Shown: piece by piece, positions 1-10,097 of the stretch
How the letters are laid out: every line of letters begins with the position of its first letter
Position numbering within the stretch: the stretch's first letter is position 1
NCBI GenBank assembly: GCA_963920525.1
Contig: OY986438.1
Location: 185,796,388 to 185,860,387, forward strand
Reading direction: 5' to 3'
Origin: Dichetophora obliterata
Lineage: Eukaryota > Arthropoda > Insecta > Diptera > Sciomyzidae
Length of the DNA stretch: 64,000 bases
Made by a program: the position numbers and the translations under genes
Notes under the pieces: model-generated
Databases searched by the model: none
Told to the model about the DNA's origin: nothing
The model's input: only the letters and a program-made list of their open reading frames with translations

Positions 1-81
1 TTGCATACCCTGAATGCAGTTTTTGAGTTGCAAAATTTTATATAAATTTCGCCCCTCCTGTATATTCTGTAAAACTCAATT

Positions 82-288
82 TTATCTTCCGAAAAACTCC
101 AAATAATTTCCTGTTACAAACTGTAGCTCGTCCTTAATGATAAATGGAGTTGATTTATTCTCTTCAAAGTATCGGCAGATAATATTTACAAGCAAACTGC
201 GGTGCTCATCTTTTAGTTTTGAATGCTCTTCGTAATACGAATAATTAGGAATTTGGCAGAAGAGAATTTTATTTTGCATTGAAAGCAC
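82..288 (-). other. Unassigned small open frame at the left edge
   Basis: A frame of about 68 codons has a protein-like composition: charged residues, then alternating hydrophobics around LLVNIICRYF, then ELQFVTGNYLEFFGR before a TAA. It loosely recalls the short helical N-terminal module of some uncharacterised insect or transposon proteins, but that is a memory-based impression. No ATG precedes residue 4 in frame and an in-frame stop lies about ten codons upstream, so it would need a splice acceptor or the internal ATG. Chance frames this long are common in AT-rich DNA. Confidence 0.15.
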
Positions 289-424
289 AACATTTTCTTC
301 ACTTTTAATTTATTTGATTAGAAGGAACCATTTTGTATCTTAAATTTGCACACACAATTGCCACACGTCTGTACAAATGCACGTTTCACATCAAATAAGA
401 ATACAGAGGGAATAAATTAATACA

Positions 425-780
425 TTCAATTTCATGAACTTTACATTGCATACAAAGAACTTTTCATTGAATTTAATAAACTTTACATTGAATTTAATGA
501 ACTATACATTGAAATCAATGAGTAAATATTGAATTCAATGAAGTGTTCATTAAAAATCAATGTATAGTTCGTAAAAATTTAATTTATAAAATTAATTATA
601 TATATAATGTTTTTTCGTTGAAATAAATGAAGGGTTCATTAAAATAATGAAAACAAATCATTGTTATTTAGTAAGAAATTTCTAGTGAATATTTTTTAAT
701 TGATTTTATTTGAAAACTATTAACAATTCATTAAAATTCAATGATCTTTTCATTGAAATCAATGCATTTATTGTAACGTA
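425..780. repeat. Degenerate minisatellite of ATTGAATTTAATGAAC-like units
   Basis: The block repeats variants of TTCATTGAAATCAATG and ACATTGAATTTAATGAAC every ~25-40 bp with drift. The units contain the near-palindrome CATTGAAATCAATG. Copies in both orientations are interspersed. No coding potential is visible. Confidence 0.6.
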
Positions 781-1759
781 CACTGTTCACTGATTTTGTT
801 TTTTCTGTGCAGTTCACTCACTTTGAGAAGCTAATACGCACAACTTCTACTTAATCATGGCGAAACTATACATTATTTTTCCTTCCAATTTTATTTTTAT
901 CTAGAAAATTTCCTTAAAAGTAATAATCTGTTGTATTCTTATGTTAATGCAATGAAAGTCTTAAATTAAAGCTTAATGACACCTTTCTTATTCATATCAG
1001 AGAATTCGCGCATTTTAAGCTTTTTTAGTGAACGAAGAAAACCTTACAAGAAATACTTTTACCAAAGGTTTTCCAGGTATTTTTAATGTGCAACATTTAA
1101 CATTTTTCTCTCTAAATAAGACTTTATCAAAAGTTGGCATTTTTTTGTTAGCAATAATTGCTGTAACTTTTCTATGACTCTTATGAGAGGGTAGATTCAA
1201 GGAAACTTTTTTTTGGTATATAATTAGTTTTCCAGGTTTTATTTTTAATTATTTTGATTTATGGCAGTAGTACTTAAGAAATATATCTTGGATAAAGTTT
1301 TGTATATTTTTTGGACTAAACTATGTGCGTTGTTGAAAAATATTTATGACAAAACTAGAAAAAATTAAATTTCGTTGTATCTTCAAACCAAATTGTGAAG
1401 AGAGGCATGTCCCTAACTAAGAAGAAAGATATCGCAAAACTATCATTAAATCACATTAAACTAAAAAAAAATAATAAATTTGACATTTCAACACTAGAAA
1501 GAACTTTGACCGAGCTTTTATTGATCAATTGTGTTGTGCGTGTTATTAAATGTTTAAACACAAATGATCGAGAACTTGACCTACGAGTTTAAAGTCAACT
1601 TCGAATAGCTTATGTTCTCAAGAAGCTTTACATTGCAGGTTTTTTACACTCTGAGGTTTGCCATTGTCCGTGGAGAGTTGACGGCTGAACAGAAAAATTA
1701 ATACAATTTAAAAATATTCAAAATTAATTAGTTTTTATGATCTATTGAATAATTATTTA
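781..1759. other. AT-rich non-coding DNA, nothing recognised
   Basis: Short frames at 1015-1200 and 1395-1592 have no recognisable domain and look like chance frames. Confidence 0.5.
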
Positions 1760-2180
1760 CATGAATTAAGATTGTGAGCTTTAGATCAAGTAAGTTTTCA
1801 AGTAGGCAACAACAACAACTCTGTATAGAGTCAATCACTTAGCTGACTAGACAGTCTGTTTCGGAAATCGCTACATATTCCTCTTCAGTAGTCTTTGAGT
1901 GATTAAGCTGTGATCAACTCACTGTTTAAACTAGCATATGAATGTGCAGATTCTGGAATTCATTCTTATGAATTGTATGGCTGCTAATAATATGACATTT
2001 CAAAGCAGTAGGCTATTTATAGATCACCGCCATCAACTCTATCAAGGGTTGCCATCTGTTCTAGTTGCTTCTTCATTTATTTCAATATTCTGTCTGAGTT
2101 GGGAATTGAACCGGAGCTACCGCGGTTCTTTAGCTTTGGGGCCACGCATTCTACCAACTAAGATTCCAAACTATGATTCT
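1760..2180 (-). mobile_element. SINE-like element with tRNA-like head
   Basis: Read on the - strand, the right end (about 2172 down to 2092) looks like a tRNA-derived promoter: an A-box-like TTAGTTGGTAGAATGCG, then GCTAAAGAACCGC, then a B-box-like GGTTCAATTCC. The same head, diverged, occurs at 39346-39420. The left end (1760-1890) holds a core shared with 32617-32710, 63263-63370 and, inverted, 19048-19120: (AAC)n, then TCTGTATAGAGTCAATCAC, then GACTAGACAGTCTGTTTCG. Head and core together suggest one ~420-bp retroposon, although only this copy shows both parts. Confidence 0.5.
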
Positions 2181-2189
2181 GAATATTTT

Positions 2190-3570
2190 GTTGTTAAAAC
2201 TTTTTATCTTTAACTACTTTTTTCCACCTTCACTACAAGTGTGCGGCGTGCCTTAACTAACTATAATGACACTTTGGAATACAGTAATTTTTTAATGAGG
2301 TCAAAGGAGATATCAGAATATATGAAATGTTAAAAAAGCCACTAGGACTCTTTTTAAAGCACTTTTCCTGTGCCTTTGAATTAGATGATTTTGCAAATAA
2401 AGAAGAACTACAAATCTTTTAAGGAAAAATAATATATATTTTATGCTTGTTTAAACTTAGAATAACTGTATACTCTTATTTTTAAACATATTCTTAATTG
2501 TTCAATATCATGGTGAAAAAGGAAAATAAAAAAGGCAGGTTTATGTTTAAACTATTACGTAACTCCCAAAAAAAGCATCCAAATTATAACCACACGATTA
2601 CTGAAAGACGGAAAATAGGCATTTTCAATGGTTCATGACTTTTGTTTCTATTTAGAAAAGTGACAAAGTTACAATTTAAAGCATGAAATACTTAACAATT
2701 TTGATTTAATAACATATTTTTCAAAATCTATTTCCATACAAATTTTGTGGAACAACATATTTAAATCTGAAAGAATAGTTAACTTGGATTTATTTTAAAT
2801 CGAATACGGTATTACTTGTAAAAATTGGATTAAAAAATTAATCTGCTTTTAAGCTTAAAGCAATAAAACAGAAATAAATAAATTTATTAATAATTTATTA
2901 AAAAAAAAAATTATTTTTGCAAAAATTTAAAAGGTAGTCAGATTAAAAAAAATTTCCTACAGAGAACTTAAAAAAAATATTTAATTTTTGTCGCGAGCTC
3001 AATGGCGGAATGAATGAATTGTTTGCCGATTCTAACAAAAGATAGTATATCTGATTTGAAATGAGTTTAATAATCAGGTTCACAATAATTGTCAGTTAAA
3101 ACTAGTTGTTCTACAAAATTCGCATGAAAATTTATTTTAAATTACAGTAAATTTTATACAAATTTGGCAAAATTTCATATATTTTAAGAAATTGTCATTT
3201 CTTAAAATATAGATATAAATCATCTACCATTGTAATTCTAAATTTTTGATATTCAAAAACTGTGTGGTTTTGAAAATCAGATGAGTTTTAAGAGATTTAC
3301 GTAAAAATTTACGTATGACTCAGCCCTGAATTTTAGCCTGCTTACAATCCGTTATGATTTGCTGAAGAATTTGAAAAAATTTTTTAATATATTATTTTGA
3401 AAAATGACGTTATAAAAAAACACAGGAAATGGGATTAAATCAAATGGCCATCATGATTTTTTTTACAAATAATTTATTAAAAAATTGCATTAAAAGGTCA
3501 TTTAGGCACGCCGTGAAGCCTTTTGCTTGAAGTTATCCTATCAAACAGTGTTGCTAAAGGGCCATATAAA
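2190..3570. other. AT-rich non-coding DNA, nothing recognised
   Basis: Long A/T runs and no frame with recognisable content. A short perfect-looking inverted match, ATATTTTAAGAAAT / ATTTCTTAAAATAT, sits near 3177-3212. Confidence 0.5.
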
Positions 3571-3571
3571 A

Positions 3572-3838
3572 TCAATCACTTACTTCCCTCCAGGAAATGT
3601 GAGCATTCCCGGATGTTACCAGGAAACATTCCATGGAATGTAGGAAGCATTCCCCTTTGTTGCACACTCCATTGCTTTTTTTACATAGCATGTCATTAGA
3701 GGGAAACATTCCTCTCAGCTGTGTTAAAAATGAATGTGGAAACATTCCTCTCCACTGTCTTAAAAAGCGAATTACAAGCAGTCCTCTTCCCTGTCCTAAC
3801 AATTAATGAGGAAACAATCCTCTCCCTTGTTACGAAAA
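3572..3838 (-). repeat. Repeats of GGAAACATTCCTCTC units adjoining a tRNA-like head
   Basis: GGAAACATTCCTCTC-type units recur at about 3702, 3738 and 3810, with weaker ones near 3625 and 3776. They are commonly followed by CTGT and an A-rich stretch. GGAA...TTCC makes each unit partly palindromic. The block lies directly 3' (on the - strand) of the tRNA-like head at 3839-3912, so it may be the body of that SINE. Confidence 0.45.
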
Positions 3839-3912
3839 TGCCCGGCCAGGATTCGAACCCGGGAACCCTGAGCGACAGTCGAGCGCGCTACCACTAGACT
3901 ATCGAATTCTAC
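3839..3912 (-). mobile_element. tRNA-derived SINE head (tRNA-Asp-like) or tRNA pseudogene
   Basis: On the - strand there is an A box (TAGTCTAGTGGTAGCGCG), a possible CTGTCGC anticodon loop (GTC, Asp) and a perfect B box (GGTTCGAATCC) in a T arm with CCGGG/CCTGG stems. The 5' acceptor strand does not pair with the 3' CCGGGCA, and the anticodon stem has a mismatch, so this is not a normal tRNA gene. The head matches the one at 50943-51020 base for base over much of its length, including the terminal CGGGCAT, which supports a dispersed SINE family. Confidence 0.6.
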
Positions 3913-3995
3913 AACAGGCGACTAGAAAACTTAGACCTCAATTACAGTCATTGCTTGACAATAAGTAAAAGTTTCCAAATGCATTCTTAAAGAAG

Positions 3996-4110
3996 CGGTT
4001 TGGAAACAATATAAATACAAAACTACCCTTAAGCTTCCAAAAGATACGGTTTGGAAACAATATAAATACAAAATTACCCTTAAGCTTTCAAAAGATACGG
4101 TGGGGAATGT
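3996..4110. repeat. 51-bp tandem duplication
   Basis: Two nearly identical 51-bp units beginning CGGTTTGGAAACAATATAAA start at 3996 and 4047; a third unit begins at 4098 and fades after CGGT. Each ends with ACCCTTAAGCTTCCAAAAGA. The string ACCCTTAAGCTTTCAAAA also occurs in the LINE at ~17360, so the unit may have come from LINE sequence. Confidence 0.75.
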
Positions 4111-6720
4111 TTCTTTATCACTTTTAGATGGAAGCCTTCCGATTTTTCCTGGAGGGTTGTTTTTGTACATTACATAATACCTTATACACTCAATTTTTAT
4201 AAAATTTTTGTTCAGTTGACGTGAAGGCCCAGCTAGATTTCTATAAAAATACACATAATTCATTGCATATTTTTAGGATGTAGTAAGTTTTCGGTATTCA
4301 CCAGCAGCCTAGCACATGCAACTTAAAACCGAATGTGACCACAACAAACACTTTTAAAAGCACTGGACAAAATACAAGCCCATTTAATATGAGCCTCTCC
4401 AATAAGAAAAATTCTCACACACACACCAATAATGTGTGCTCTTGAATGATAATAATATACTTATGTATACGCTCGAATATAATATTTGCCTCAAACAAAA
4501 ACAAGTTGCTCCACTAGATTGCAAGACTTTTGCTCGAAATTGATGCATTGAATTAGCTGCCGATCAGCTTGACTGGCCTTGCATTGCAGCGTATCAGGTT
4601 CAAGTTGAAGGTTTGGGCTAACGAATAAATCAAAACATTTTAATATTGAATAATTGACCGAATTAATGAGAAAAAAAATGAAAGAAACCAGTTGGATTGG
4701 TTCGTTGAACGGTTTATGATAAAAATCAGTGATTTTGATTAGAAAAGCTTTTGTTTCCATACATTTAAATGTTGCACAGTGGTTCCAACGTGGAATTAAA
4801 TAAATTTTGATGTTTTATTTTTCTTTTTTTTAGTTGAAATTTAAAAAGGTTTTAAAAGCATATTTTAAAAATAATTTTTAGAATAGTTCCTTCTATTTCT
4901 GTGAACAAGTAATAAATTTGGCTTAATTTTTAAGTCTTAAAAGAAGTCATAATTTAAAGCTATTCTAATTTCAAGCTTTTATTCAATAAATTGTCTTTAA
5001 ATTGAGTTTTGTAATGTATATAAACACTAATTTTTCAAGCGATATTTTTTAATTATAATATTTTCTTTTTAATAATTTAATCAAGATTAAATTGTACCCA
5101 GCGTTCAAAAGTTGATGAACTTAAACTAATGTTCTAAGCTTATTTAAGTTTTTTAGCTATAAAAATCTTTAAATATACCGTAAATAATCTTAATACATTC
5201 TGTAATTGTAATGTAGAGGAAAAAAATAAAATGGTGAAAATAAGCATTGCACTTATTCATACGACGGTATGACAAGGACACACATACACTGGCTAGATGT
5301 TTACAGACTGAAGGAGTCGGGCTAGAGCCATTAAAGCCACTAGCTATCAGTCGTTGGGGGGTACGTGACGCCTTCAACCTACCAGAAAACCATACGTACA
5401 TACATTTACTAAATATTTTAGACTCTCTTAAATATTCTGACTTTATAATGGACCGGAATGACCACTCACAAAACTAGTCCCCAAAGTGATCATTAAAATT
5501 TATAATGGAAGCAAAATGCATGTATCAACTATTATCACCTTACGATTTACCTTCAAGATGTATGTGAAGATAAGTGCTCTTTACCCACCCTACCTTTGGC
5601 CTTACTATGCACGTTGTTTCTGCAAGACCCCAAAAGAGACATATTCTACCGTATCCTTTACATCACTCTACATTGGAAAAATTATTTTTATTTAGCCAAT
5701 CATTTTTATTTTATATTTTTTTATTTCATGAAGTATTTAATTCAAAAATTCTCAAAAGCATCTTAAGTTTAACATCAAATCCGCATTTTATATTTCTTTA
5801 AATTATAACATTCAAATTCAATCGTAATTTATCTATGCTTCGTTTAATATTAAGTAGCATTTAATGTTTAGTAGCAAAACTAAAAATCAAAATTAATTTA
5901 GTGTTTAAATTTTAAAAAATAGTAGGCACCTAGTTATAACCTAGTATTAAATCTGTATCCATAATAATAATCACTTAAGACGTCTTAAATAGAACTGAAT
6001 TTTTGATGCAGCTGCGTTTCACATATATTGCTCAATACACACACACAATCTGATGTGTACTTTTAGCCAAAGTTATAACAAAAGAAGAATTAAAGAATCT
6101 TTAACATAATTTATATGTAGATTGAAATCTTTAAAGATTGAAATCTTAATATTGCAACAAGACTTAAGCTGTTAATGAAACATATATGTAAATAGAGGCG
6201 TGTTAGGAAACATTATTTTGTAGAAATGTTTGCATTGATTTATAAGTTAAATTTAATTAAAATATTATTTTAAAATTTTCGCTTATAAGAAAATCATTTA
6301 AAAATTATGGATTCATAAAAGCAAGCTACTAACTTTTTTGCACTCAACGCTGCCCGAAACAATAGTAAACATAGAGAGAGTGAGTGCGACATGATAAACA
6401 AAGTACCTGTAACAAAAATACTGGTTCTTACAAAATTAGCAAATGAAAAGAGAATTTAATAATTTCTCTACTGCATTTTGTTGCTGTTAATATTTATGTT
6501 GCTTTTTGTTTCGATTAAATTTGTTGTTGTTGTCGTTGTATTATTTTTTTGTTTTAAATTGTAAATATTTTAAAAATACATAAATATAGTAAATAATGGT
6601 TTTATAATTTTTTTTTTGTTTGCTTCTACTTTAATTTGTTGCTTGTTGCAATGTTTTGATTACAGATTTAATTTATTTTATGCTTTTGTAGAGAAAATAA
6701 TTAAGAAAGTAGTGTTGTTA
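4111..6720. other. Mostly AT-rich non-coding DNA with one GC-richer island
   Basis: No gene is recognised. The segment 5245-5400 has more balanced composition and overlapping frames on both strands, but neither translation contains a domain I know. A (GTTGTT)n-like stretch lies near 6518-6540. Around 6360-6400 there is a GAGAGAGTGAGTGCG motif (GAGA-type, inference). Confidence 0.4.
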
Positions 6721-6725
6721 CTCAC

Positions 6726-6752
6726 TTTTAATACTTTGTTGCTGACGTCCAT
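6726..6752 (-). CDS. Possible 9-codon first coding exon of a minus-strand gene
   Basis: On the - strand an ATG at 6752 opens MDVSNKVLK and the last codon abuts GTGAGT, a good 5' splice site (phase 0). The ~45 bp just upstream, including CATCTATCGACATCATCG, are much GC-richer than the surroundings, as expected for constrained leader or coding sequence. A possible start site lies ~740 bp upstream near 7487. No downstream exon is identified: the first plausible acceptor (TTTTTGTTACAG at ~6403) would give only about 20 more codons before a stop. The product is unknown and the exon may be chance. Confidence 0.25.
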
Positions 6753-7439
6753 CGCTGAAGGCCTTCGATGATGTCGATAGATGCTTCGTTTTAAATTAAA
6801 ATGTTAATATTAAATTTAGATATAAAAAGTTTTTTGTTGTTTTTTTTTTGGTTGTTGTTGTTAATCAAAACTCAATCAAAGTTTGTAGTAATATGTCGCT
6901 GTGGCAAATATGTGCGTGAGCAAGTATGTATGTGAATATGAACACTTTTAATTAACAGCTACATTAATTATTTTACTTACAATTATTTCTATTTTGTACT
7001 CAAGTTTAAATTTATATTAACTTAAGCTTAACTTTTTCACTTTTACTAACTTTTGTATTTGCGAAATTTTTTTCATCTTTATCACTTTAATCTAGATTTT
7101 GTTGTCTTTGCTTTTATACAGATTTTATGCTTATTTCTTTATTAATTTAAGTAAAATTTAAGGTATTGTAACCAACGTAGCGATTATTAATTTTTTTTAA
7201 GAAGGAAATTGCAACAATAAGACACACTTTTCTGAACTAAATTTAATCAAAATGAACTTTGGTCAAAATTTTTGAACTCTTTCAGCTTTTAACTTTTAAT
7301 GTTTTTTTTTTAAACTAAATTATTTCTGTTTATGCTTTTAAGTATGTTTTTTTTTAAGTTTATGCACTTTTTAGGACCGAAATTTTAGATGAAGTATTTA
7401 GCTTTTTGAGCTGTTATTTTTGCTAAATTTGTGTGTGCC

Positions 7440-7500
7440 GTTTACCACGAGGCGTACTACTAACTGGTTCGCATTTCGTTTGTGTCTTGCTACTGATGAT
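7440..7500 (-). promoter_or_regulatory. Possible initiator and 5' leader (minus strand)
   Basis: Read on the - strand, ATCAGTAGCAAGACAC contains the arthropod initiator TCAGT. It is followed ~25 bp later by GCGAACCAGT, loosely like downstream core-promoter elements. Composition is more balanced than the flanks. No TATA box is evident. This is inference only and is linked to the possible exon at 6726-6752. Confidence 0.25.
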
Positions 7501-7639
7501 CGCCCACGCTATTTTCCCTTGTTAGCAAGCCATGAATAGATTATGTTCGGTGATCATTGAGTCTAGAAGAGATTATCGTAATGCTCAACAAAAGCTATGT
7601 CTAACAAGATGCCGTTGAGTTTTTAATGATGAACTTTGC

Positions 7640-8730
7640 TACCCTTTATGATCGATTGATTTTTCTAAAATTTTAGAGACCATATTCGCACTATCATGTA
7701 ATTAGAAAATAAAAGAAAATTTACCTTTTTGTGGATATTTAAGATAATAGCAGATTCGCTTATAATTGTTTGACTAGCGATTAGTATTGAAGTTTTATAG
7801 AATTTTTCCTTCGGGCACTTTATTAGAATTCGGTGAATCTCTCTCTCAAAGTTCATCTAAGAACGCTTAAAAATATTTATTTTTTAAAAATATTGCGTTA
7901 ACCAATTGTAATATCAAATTTTATATCAAAATTTAAATGAAAATGTTGGTTAAACTTATTGGATTTCAACGAACTTACCGGAGTTTTCGATTCACAGATT
8001 ACAGTTAGGTAAGTTAAATTTGAAGAAACGTATTGATGCTTTGGCAACTCAAAGGAAAAGGAAGTTAGTTCTCTATTCTCTGATAAAGTGCAGTTTGCTG
8101 AGACGAATAGGAACTGTTCAGAAGCTTGCTGAAGTTAGCGAAACGTCAAAACACAAAAGTAGTGTCATTTATGCACTTAAATGGTTTTTGTACTTGCTTT
8201 ATAAAAATTTTTAAATTGGGTTAATGAATAATTTTAAGTTGTTCGTTACAATTCAAAAATAGATCTAATTATATTTATTAGAATATAATTATATTGTTTT
8301 TATGTATTGGTATTGCATATTTCAGCATATATATCCTTTCATGTTTATATTTTGGTATATTCTTTCGTATAGTATGACTTGAAATATTTCAAATATTTCA
8401 AATAATTTTTAGTTTTTTGTATATTTGCTAACATGAGAGACATAGAGAAGAAGCCTCATTAAATATATAATCGGACCAAATTCTAATAAATAATTCAATG
8501 TCATTTAATTGAATTCATAAACAGATTCTATTATGAACAATTATGAACAATTATCATGTCTCAAAAAAAAAAAAACAAGCAATTAATAATCTAATTAGTT
8601 TGGCCCTCAGAATATTAATACAATATAATATAATGGCAAATGTAAGAAATAAATTTTTTAAATTTGATTCCAATCCTATGTATTAAATCTAACTAAATTA
8701 AAGAAATCAAATAGTTCTCTCTTTATAAAA
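7640..8730. other. AT-rich non-coding DNA, nothing recognised
   Basis: Frames at 7665-7856 (-) and 8020-8214 (+) show no recognisable domain and no promoter context. Confidence 0.5.
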
Positions 8731-8741
8731 AAATCCATTTT

Positions 8742-9206
8742 AAGCTTAGTATGCTGTAGGAACGAAAATTTTTGGGCATTTAACTCTACATTCGAAATGT
8801 TGGTGTAGAGTCAAAATTTTTGTGTGGAGAAAAAGCATTTGCTGTTCTGGTTGACAGATTCATATATTTATTATTGCAATTTTATATCCTATAAAAGGCA
8901 AGACTACACATTAATAAACTACATAATTGCAACAACAAATTTGTTCAATAACAAATTAAACACTTAAACATACTTACTGCTTATTTTTTATTGTTGAATG
9001 GCAAATTTTCGCGCCAATTAAATGTACCGGCAATCGACAGCGAAATTTTGATATTTCAACTCTCCACTCACAAATGAAAATTTGGCAGCATAGCAATAAT
9101 TTTCACTTCTGCAGCATAATAGCTGGCGAAAAAAAAATTCGCTGTCAAAAATCTCAATGTATTTCTTATAGAAACTTTTTTCGTTCCTGCAGCATACTAA
9201 GCTTTA
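8742..9206. mobile_element. MITE-like element with AAGCTTAGTATGCTG inverted ends
   Basis: AAGCTTAGTATGCTGTAGG followed by AACGAAAA at 8742 is mirrored at the right end, where TTTTCGTTCC precedes TGCAGCATACTAAGCTT ending at 9206; there is one mismatch in ~26 bp. The ~465-bp interval contains no transposase. The frame 9074-9289 crosses the right end and is not a gene. Confidence 0.55.
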
Positions 9207-9950
9207 AGTGCAATTTTCTCAAAATAAATTTTTTGCATGGCCGACAGTTAATCTCTGAATTAGCTGGGCCGATTTACGTTATTTGTTGACCACTGTAATC
9301 TAAAACAAAATTTTCCAGGAGGAAAAATATTCGAAAACAGGATATTTTTTAAATGCCCGTCATTTTGCTTTTTATTTTTTTATGAAAATCCTTTATTATA
9401 AAATTGTATTCAATCCCCGAAAAAAGGGGAAAAAATCATCGAACGTCGAAAACAAAATCAGAATGTAATGAAAAGTTCTTTTTTATTCAACATTTTTTTG
9501 ACAAGAAGGACCGAAAAGTCCGCAAAAAAGCCACAACAAATTTAGAATGATCTATATGATATGAATGATGATACTATAAAAATTCAACATTTTTCCAATT
9601 TTTGATATCAGATTTCGAAATTATATCTTTTAAAACACACTGATACTGATTTTTCTATAGCCGCGATATCTAAGTATTCTCGCGTTTTTCTGTAACTTAC
9701 CCCAATGTGCACCATGCAGTTTTAAGATGTTCAACAACAACTTCCCCTTTCTTCATTCAAAGAAATTATAAGCATGCAATTTTCTGTAGGTGTTGTTATT
9801 GTTGTTATATACGCTTTATCAGATAGAGTTTTCGCTTTCATTGGCAAGATCAGAGCAAATAAAAAACAAAAACAAAAACAAAAAAAAGAAGAGCAAAAGA
9901 AAACTGGTAAGACTTGGAAAACTCTTGTAAATAAAGTAAAAAAAATGTTA
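9207..9950. other. Intergenic DNA upstream of the 736-codon gene
   Basis: AT-rich. The frame 9774-9959 ends in a Lys/Gln-rich tail and lies just upstream of the TATA box, so it is more likely chance than a gene. Confidence 0.4.
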
Positions 9951-9954
9951 TACT

Positions 9955-9990
9955 TATAAATACAAACTTAAAGAAAAATTGCAGCTAGTT
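9955..9990 (+). promoter_or_regulatory. TATA-box core promoter of the 736-codon gene
   Basis: TATAAAT at 9955-9961 is followed 28 bp later by TTGCAGCTAG (putative start at A9983, weak initiator). This gives a ~115-nt leader before the ATG at 10098. A second initiator-like TGCAGTTG lies near 10007. Confidence 0.5.
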
Positions 9991-10097
9991 GTTGGTTTGA
10001 CGTTGTTGCAGTTGAAAGTGCGTGAAATATATTAATAGTGAAAATAGGTTGAAAGTGTGAAAAATATAAAAAAATTGTTAGACTTTATTTCAATTAA

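Noticed and set aside
3839..3912. Functional tRNA-Asp gene
   Set aside because: The acceptor strands do not pair and the anticodon stem has a mismatch; only the promoter boxes and T arm are intact.
5153..5477. Overlapping frames on both strands
   Set aside because: Neither contains a recognisable domain or promoter; retained only as a GC-richer island.
9774..9959. Small gene upstream of the 736-codon gene
   Set aside because: No promoter, low-complexity Lys/Gln tail, and it runs into the TATA box of the next gene.
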